49,061 nucleotides of DNA from the NCBI GenBank assembly GCA_016926505.1, contig JAFGOM010000093.1, positions 1 to 49,061 on the forward strand. The letters are read 5' to 3'. Shown in pieces: positions 44,762 to 49,061 of the stretch (the stretch's first letter is position 1; each line of letters starts with the position of its first letter). The DNA comes from Methanospirillaceae archaeon (GTDB lineage Archaea; Halobacteriota; Methanomicrobia; Methanomicrobiales; Methanospirillaceae). The notes under the pieces were generated by a model that had not been told where the DNA came from, made no database searches, and saw only the letters and a list, made by a program, of their open reading frames with translations. The position numbers were made by a program, and so were the translations under genes.

Positions 44762-45424
44762 TTATGGCTTTTCAAACCGCTCTGTAAAGATTATTGCCTT
44801 TATTGAGGGGATTGTCTTAAAAGCATTGTCAATAATAAACGGTTTATAATACACCCATTTTTTATCGTAGGTTATTCCTGGTGGGAGAGTGATGGTCATC
44901 TCGTCATCATTATTGGTAACAACCAGTTTTCTCCCGCAATAGAGTTCAGTTAATCCGGCCAGCTGTTCTGTCGGATCCGTTACCTTCTCTACAATCTCGT
45001 AATGATAGGTGAGCTCTTTGCCTGCGAGTGGAAGGTTAAAATCAACAATAACCTTGTTCCCGATGGTATCGACAACGACACCTTCGCCCTTTCCGGCAAC
45101 CTGGACCGGTGTTCCGACCGAGACTTTCTGATCAAAATCCTTTTTATTGAATGATTGTAACAGATCGGGGTTGTGTTCTCCAAATCCCTTGTCAGGAGTA
45201 ACAATTACATCTCCACTGTCTCCGATCTCTTTCCCCGGCAACTCCTCGTCAAGCCCGGTGATTACCTGGTTTTGGCCGACACAAACTACAATCGGCTCAA
45301 AGATTGTCTTTTCATCTCCGATTCCATTCTCTTCTGCGATATTGCGCCAGGTAGTCTGAAATACCGTGCTGTTATACATCCCGGAGTAATTGAGTTTAAT
45401 AAAATCTCCCTTTTCAATGCCCAT
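44762..45424 (-). CDS. FKBP-type peptidyl-prolyl isomerase, long archaeal type
   Basis: This 220-residue protein catalyses prolyl cis-trans isomerisation and assists folding. The FKBP domain has IEKGDFIKLNYSGMYNSTVFQTT, GQNQVITGLDEELPGKEIGDSG and PDKGFGEHNPDLLQSFNKKDF. The insert in the flap (about 85-135), as in SlyD-like proteins, gives chaperone activity. A C-terminal domain of about 75 residues (from QLAGLTELYCGRK) is the extension of long archaeal FKBPs. ATG at 45424 was chosen because AGGAG lies seven bases upstream and MGIEKGDF is the expected start; the open frame runs 37 codons further upstream. Confidence 0.95.
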   Translation of the reverse strand: MGIEKGDFIKLNYSGMYNSTVFQTTWRNIAEENGIGDEKTIFEPIVVCVGQNQVITGLDEELPGKEIGDSGDVIVTPDKGFGEHNPDLLQSFNKKDFDQKVSVGTPVQVAGKGEGVVVDTIGNKVIVDFNLPLAGKELTYHYEIVEKVTDPTEQLAGLTELYCGRKLVVTNNDDEMTITLPPGITYDKKWVYYKPFIIDNAFKTIPSIKAIIFTERFEKP

Positions 45425-45759
45425 AACATGGCTCCTGTTCGCATATGTAATGGAAATACGTACAGATAAAGGATACGATGAATGTCTGGCTGCCGGAGTG
45501 AAAAAATAACAACCGGCTCTGGTCTTCTTATCCAAACCGGTTGCGTTGAAATTGTTTCATGCATCTTTTTTTATCAAATAAGTGGTTTTCAAAGGGATTC
45601 CGGCTGATACCATACCCCTGCAGGTATCTCAACATGATTGAAGTTTTATGCAGTGAGGAGGGGGACTTGTTTTTTTTCATTTTTTTTGGTATTGGACAGA
45701 ATCCATAATCTGGTTTGAAGTTCCATGATACACGGATATGATAATACCTGGTGATAATG
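45425..45759. other. divergent intergenic region between FKBP and CYTH genes
   Basis: These 335 bases hold no convincing gene. The FKBP ribosome binding site lies on the minus strand near 45430, with AT-rich promoter-like sequence near 45460. T8 and T7 runs occur at about 45668-45687 and 45568-45575. The end holds GGTGAT (45749-45754), the ribosome binding site of the CYTH gene. Confidence 0.5.
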
Positions 45760-46287
45760 ATGTATGAGGTTGAGATAAAAGTCAGGGTTCCTCTTATTGA
45801 TACGATACGACAGGCTATCCGGAAAGAGGGTGGTATCTTCTCTGAAGTCCTGACTGAGACCGATCACTATTACAATGCACCTCATCGTGATTTTTCACAG
45901 ACCGATGAGGCACTTCGAATACGAATAACCGAAAATAAAACAATAATAACGTATAAAGGTCCGAAAGAGACGATCCAGGGAACAAAAATACGCAAAGAGA
46001 CAAACCTGGAGATACGCTCTTTTCCTGACGCTGATTCGATTCTCACGAGTCTTGGTTTTTACCCGGTTGCAGTAGTGATAAAAAAGCGGGAGTACTGGAC
46101 GTTAGGAGATTTTTCCATTGCGTTAGACGAGGTAGCGGGTTTAGGCAGTTTCGTTGAGGTTGAACTGATCTCAGAAGATGATACTGCAGAAATGGCAGCA
46201 CGGATTGATCTTTTATCAAAAAAGCTGGGTATTTTGGGAGAGCGGATTACCGTCTCCTACCTCGAGTTGCTCTGCTCTAAACCGTGA
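45760..46287 (+). CDS. CYTH-domain protein (class IV adenylyl cyclase-like)
   Basis: This protein of about 175 residues has the CYTH beta-barrel fold. The signature ExExK is seen as VEIKV near residue 4-7, followed by ETDHYYNAP, RIRITENKTIITYKGPKE, KKREYWTLGDFSIALDEVAGLGSFVEVEL. These Glu, Lys and Arg residues line a triphosphate-binding tunnel. Archaeal members are thought to be thiamine-triphosphatase- or adenylyl-cyclase-like, and substrate is unknown here. ATG at 45757 or 45760 could be used, with GGTGAT just upstream. Its end overlaps the convergent phosphodiesterase gene by 11 bases. Confidence 0.9.
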   Translation: MYEVEIKVRVPLIDTIRQAIRKEGGIFSEVLTETDHYYNAPHRDFSQTDEALRIRITENKTIITYKGPKETIQGTKIRKETNLEIRSFPDADSILTSLGFYPVAVVIKKREYWTLGDFSIALDEVAGLGSFVEVELISEDDTAEMAARIDLLSKKLGILGERITVSYLELLCSKP

Positions 46288-46918
46288 GCAGTTCAATTTC
46301 TATCTCTTTTGGCTCTTCCCCAAAGTGGATCATGGCACAGTAGCGCTCAGCAGCCGGTCCCGGATTCACAAATTTAATACCGTTTTCTTCGTGAATTCCC
46401 CTGTTTTCATGAACGTGTGCACAACAGACAAGATCAAAATTATCTGCATACTTGCGAATCGTTGCACTTCCGACATGGTTGCCCCCGATGAAATCAAGGA
46501 TACCATACGGCGGGGTGTGACTGATAAGAACGTTATGAATGGATCGCTGCATCCGTTCCACAGGTTTTTTTAAGATATCATCGAGTTGCTTGTCAGTGTA
46601 TTCGAGAGGTGTTCCAAACGGTGTCGGATTTGACCCCCCAATCCCTACCAGGGTCAGTTTTCCCAGGTTCATTACCGATCCATGCAGGTTTACACTGCTT
46701 GAATGTTCAAGAGCTGTTACGACATCCTCCGGGTCGCAATTGCCGGGTACTGAAAAACTCGGTACATTGATACGGGAGAAACAGGTTTCCACTCCCTTTA
46801 CCGGCCCCATATTCGTAATGTCTCCAGCTATAAAGACAATATCCGGATTGAGATCCATGAAAGATCCCATCATTCCATATTCCCCGTGCAGATCTGCAAG
46901 CAGGAGAGCGTTCATCAT
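46277..46918 (-). CDS. metallophosphoesterase
   Basis: This 213-residue protein has the calcineurin-like motifs LLLADLHGEYG, FIAGDITNMG, VPGNCDPED, LISHTPPYG and CAHVHE, so a two-metal site is complete. It resembles YfcE/MJ0936-type phosphodiesterases, with cyclic nucleotides or phosphoproteins as possible substrates. The start overlaps the stop of the radical SAM gene (ATGA), so the two are co-translated. The adjacent CYTH protein, read convergently, is also a phosphate-ester protein, although a functional link is only inference. Confidence 0.9.
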   Translation of the reverse strand: MMNALLLADLHGEYGMMGSFMDLNPDIVFIAGDITNMGPVKGVETCFSRINVPSFSVPGNCDPEDVVTALEHSSSVNLHGSVMNLGKLTLVGIGGSNPTPFGTPLEYTDKQLDDILKKPVERMQRSIHNVLISHTPPYGILDFIGGNHVGSATIRKYADNFDLVCCAHVHENRGIHEENGIKFVNPGPAAERYCAMIHFGEEPKEIEIELLTV

Positions 46919-48060
46919 ACATTATTATTCGAATCAGAGGTACTAAACCTTATCTCAGGACGGTTCCATGAACCGGTGATAAACCCCTGTAATGCAAGTT
47001 TTCCGAGGGTGGTATCGGCAGCAGGGATAAGATCCCGTGAAGTTGTTCCGGCAAGGGGTGTTCCGGGCAGGGGAATAAACCGGTGAAGATGAATCTTTCC
47101 ATATCCGGCGATCCATCTGATGAGTTGTAAGGTCTCTTTCTGGTCTTCGTCTTCTTCAAAGGGAAAACCCATGATAATATCAACAACCGGTATGATATCA
47201 GCATCCCGGCAGTTTTCAACTGCGACGCAGACATCATGAACCGTGTGTCTGCGATTTAACTTCTTAAGTACCCGGTCACTGCCTGATTGTGCACCGAAAT
47301 GAAGGCGGGTATTGGCACAGTATCTCCTGATAAGGTCAAGGGACCCGGGAGTCACAAATTCCGGTCTGACCTCCGCAGGGAAGGTTCCGAAATACACTTC
47401 TTTGTTCATCTCATCGTGCAGCATGGAAAGCAGGCTCCTGATGCTTTGATAATGTGGTTCTCTCCCGTTTGATCCGTATGCAAGGGCATTGGGAGAGAGG
47501 AGTCTGACATGGTGGACGGATTTGGCTGCCTGTTGTATCGCATATAAGGAACGATGACGCATCAGATGACCAAAGATCGCCGGAGTCTGGCAATACGCAC
47601 AGGAGAAAGGGCATCCCCGGGATATCTCGATATATCCCTTTATTTTAGTATAGCAGGGAAAAGAATCAAGAATTACCGTATTGTCCAGAGGGGTGTACCG
47701 ATCTTTTGTTGCGACACCGGTTGGAAACCTGGGATTTGTTTTGTCAATCCAGGAGAGGAGGGAGGGAAGGGTGTACTCTCCTTCTCCGACAATGACATAA
47801 TCTGCAATACCGGTTATCTCCGGGTAACATGCGGTGGCATGGGGTCCTCCAACGATGGTACAGACGGGTGATTCAGCGATCTCCCGGTAATATTGTGATG
47901 CATTTATGGAATTAAGGCTGTAGCAGACAATATCGCCTTCCGGCTTTTGTACCGGTTGCAGATGGTATCCATATCGTTCACAGGCAGCATATAATGCAGC
48001 GAAACTGTTCTTTTGTGAAGAGATGGTTCGCCAGCAGACCGTTTTCATCGCATGGTACAT
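46915..48060 (-). CDS. B12-binding radical SAM protein (TIGR04013 type)
   Basis: This 381-residue protein has an N-terminal B12-binding-like Rossmann segment (about 40-105, with TIVGGPHATACYPEI and VIVGEGEYTLPSLL) and a radical SAM domain with the cluster Cys C150, C154 and C157 in SRGCPFSCAYCQTP. The C-terminal part has DIIMGFPFEEDEDQKETLQLIRW and IHLHRFIPLPGTPLAG. It resembles the MJ_1487 family of unknown reaction; methylthiolation or a methylation is conceivable. Next to the phosphodiesterase, it forms a two-gene unit. A CCATATATGG palindrome 32 bases upstream could be the TATA box of a leaderless transcript. Confidence 0.88.
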   Translation of the reverse strand: MYHAMKTVCWRTISSQKNSFAALYAACERYGYHLQPVQKPEGDIVCYSLNSINASQYYREIAESPVCTIVGGPHATACYPEITGIADYVIVGEGEYTLPSLLSWIDKTNPRFPTGVATKDRYTPLDNTVILDSFPCYTKIKGYIEISRGCPFSCAYCQTPAIFGHLMRHRSLYAIQQAAKSVHHVRLLSPNALAYGSNGREPHYQSIRSLLSMLHDEMNKEVYFGTFPAEVRPEFVTPGSLDLIRRYCANTRLHFGAQSGSDRVLKKLNRRHTVHDVCVAVENCRDADIIPVVDIIMGFPFEEDEDQKETLQLIRWIAGYGKIHLHRFIPLPGTPLAGTTSRDLIPAADTTLGKLALQGFITGSWNRPEIRFSTSDSNNNV

Positions 48061-48087
48061 TTAAGTGTTTTTACTATTCAAAAGGAA

Positions 48088-48097
48088 CCATATATGG
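48088..48097. promoter_or_regulatory. CCATATATGG palindrome at a divergent start, possible TATA box
   Basis: This perfect 10-base palindrome lies 28-37 bases before the radical SAM gene start on the minus strand. It contains the ATG (48094) of the divergent resolvase-like gene on the plus strand. It could act as TATA element for the former while covering the start codon of the latter. Confidence 0.4.
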
Positions 48098-48621
48098 TGT
48101 TTATGCCGGATTATTTCCCTGCTGTTCTTATTGGCACTGTTATTATCCTGTTCTGTTATATTGTATGGCTGCACGGGCGAATCGAGAATCGTGCCAGAAA
48201 GAAGTTTGACGCATGGTACCACGAGGAGATGCAGAGAATGGAGGAATGGCGAAGAGAAGAGATCTCTGGTATTGTCCAGGAAAAGGCCACAATTCTCTTT
48301 TTGCGCTGGCAGAAGGATGAAGAAGAGAAGATCAGGAAAGATGCCATAAAAAGAAGTCATGCGGTGGTAAAAGGCAGGATAACCGAACAATTCATTCCAT
48401 TTCTTGAGACTTTTCCTTATAATCCCCGGGATGCACGGTTTATCGGGACTCCCGTTGACCTGATTATTTTTGATGGTCTTTCTGAGGGAGCATGTCGGGA
48501 AGTTGTCTTCCTCGAGGTAAAAACCGGACCGGGAGCCGTGTTATCACGTCGTGAACGCGATCTGCGCGAGTGTATCCGGAAAAAGAATGTTTCGTATCAG
48601 GTATTTCATACCGGCCGGTAA
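48094..48621 (+). CDS. membrane-anchored endonuclease-like protein (Holliday-junction-resolvase related)
   Basis: This protein of about 175 residues has one N-terminal membrane helix (PDYFPAVLIGTVIILFCYIVWLHG), then a charged coiled coil (about 30-80, with EEMQRMEEWRREEISGIVQEK), and a C-terminal nuclease-like domain of the endonuclease family related to archaeal Holliday junction resolvases. The PD-(D/E)xK-like core may be FIGTPVDLIIFDG and VVFLEVKTGPG (E-V-K). ATG at 48094 has AAGGA seven bases upstream and was chosen over an earlier ATG at 48052. Membrane attachment is unusual for a resolvase. It may act on incoming DNA, but this is inference. Confidence 0.82.
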   Translation: MVFMPDYFPAVLIGTVIILFCYIVWLHGRIENRARKKFDAWYHEEMQRMEEWRREEISGIVQEKATILFLRWQKDEEEKIRKDAIKRSHAVVKGRITEQFIPFLETFPYNPRDARFIGTPVDLIIFDGLSEGACREVVFLEVKTGPGAVLSRRERDLRECIRKKNVSYQVFHTGR

Positions 48622-48629
48622 AACCCTGA

Positions 48630-49061
48630 TTAAACCCGGTTCATCCGTTCTTTTGTCTTTACATCCTCTTCTGCGATGGTATACAGCGTTCCGTCATAGA
48701 ATATTGCCCTGACGACAACCCGGTCGGTTCCCCGTGTTCCTGGTACGGAAACCTCTGCCAGCTTGTTTGGTTTTAACCCGATCTCTGATGTGGTGCCGTC
48801 AGATCGTGTCACAAATACCCGTACCTCTTTGACAAGGTGCTGTTCTTGTCCTCCCATAAAGGTGATGGTAATGGACTGGTCTATCGGGTTTTTCTCAATC
48901 TGTACATCTATCCTCTTATCAGGGGGAGGGAACGATACCGATTCTTCTGATACTGCTGATGATGTATCGGATTGCAGGTTCTGCCCCTGATACTGATCTG
49001 TATCCGGCCCGGTACAACCCGAAGACAGGATCAAAAGAATCCCGATACCAAGTATTATTCC
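48630..49061 (-). CDS. lipoprotein, cut by window end
   Basis: The reading frame runs to the window end. Before the first visible TTG the frame continues as GIILGIGILLILSSGC, a signal peptide core with the lipobox LSSGC, so the true start lies outside the window. After a Ser/Gln-rich linker a beta-rich domain follows (about 45-134 from the TTG), with DVQIEKNPIDQSITITFMGGQEQHLVKEVRVFVTRSDG and VVVRAIFYDGTLYTIAEEDVK. It ends at RMNRV. This is a lipid-anchored surface protein of unknown function. It is convergent to the resolvase-like gene, eight bases apart. Confidence 0.78.
   Translation of the reverse strand, partial: GIILGIGILLILSSGCTGPDTDQYQGQNLQSDTSSAVSEESVSFPPPDKRIDVQIEKNPIDQSITITFMGGQEQHLVKEVRVFVTRSDGTTSEIGLKPNKLAEVSVPGTRGTDRVVVRAIFYDGTLYTIAEEDVKTKERMNRV

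Noticed and set aside
1-49061. CRISPR arrays, insertion sequences, prophage or integrated elements
   Set aside because: No regularly spaced direct repeats, transposase, integrase or att-like duplication next to the tRNA gene was seen.

Overview
The window reads as a stretch of a methanogenic euryarchaeon, most likely Methanomicrobiales and resembling Methanospirillum (the genus is inference). The evidence is an archaeal histone, geranylgeranylglyceryl phosphate synthase, MCM and RFC, GatCAB, the archaeal Spt5-L11-L1-L10-L12 cluster, a methanogenesis marker 14 protein, a tRNA gene without an encoded CCA, and surface proteins of Methanomicrobiales style. Coding density is high. Many neighbouring genes are coupled by ATGA overlaps, and no CRISPR array, insertion sequence or prophage is visible.

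Layout. 1-80 is the 3' part of a 5S rRNA gene, followed by a small membrane protein, a histone gene (minus) and a secreted protein. 1969-8112 is a long plus-strand run: LOG-like protein, D-aminoacyl-tRNA deacylase, FtsZ, SecE, Spt5, L11, L1, L10 and L12, joining cell division, protein export, transcription and translation genes. A hairpin just before the L1 start may be the L1 autoregulatory site. 8251-18881 is a minus-strand run: RPA-associated phosphoesterase and RPA-associated protein, dCTP deaminase, TrmJ-type methyltransferase, GGGP synthase, topoisomerase I, GatB, GatA, GatC and an asparagine-synthase-like protein. tRNA-Leu(TAA) lies at 19022-19106.

From 19308 come an unusual P-loop protein paired with an MscS channel, a large secreted TPR protein, the RFC small subunit and MCM (replication), and a HAD phosphatase (minus). 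A 786-base gap without genes follows, then methanogenesis marker 14 with a small unnamed protein. 30340-34867 holds surface proteins, including a tightly packed three-gene set: a secreted multi-domain protein, a membrane-anchored protein and a cytoplasmic TPR protein. 35234-38317 holds a PAS-PAS-PAS-CheW fusion and CheR.

The last part contains a lipoprotein, a MobA-like nucleotidyltransferase, an XPD-type helicase coupled to an O6-alkylguanine transferase, adenylosuccinate lyase, a long-type FKBP isomerase, a CYTH protein, a phosphodiesterase coupled to a B12-binding radical SAM protein, a membrane-bound Holliday-junction-resolvase-like protein, and a lipoprotein cut by the window end. Most of this is core archaeal gene content. 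The best candidates for something little described are the ATPase-MscS pair, the CheW fusion, the surface-protein cassette, the L1 leader hairpin and the structured gap before marker 14.
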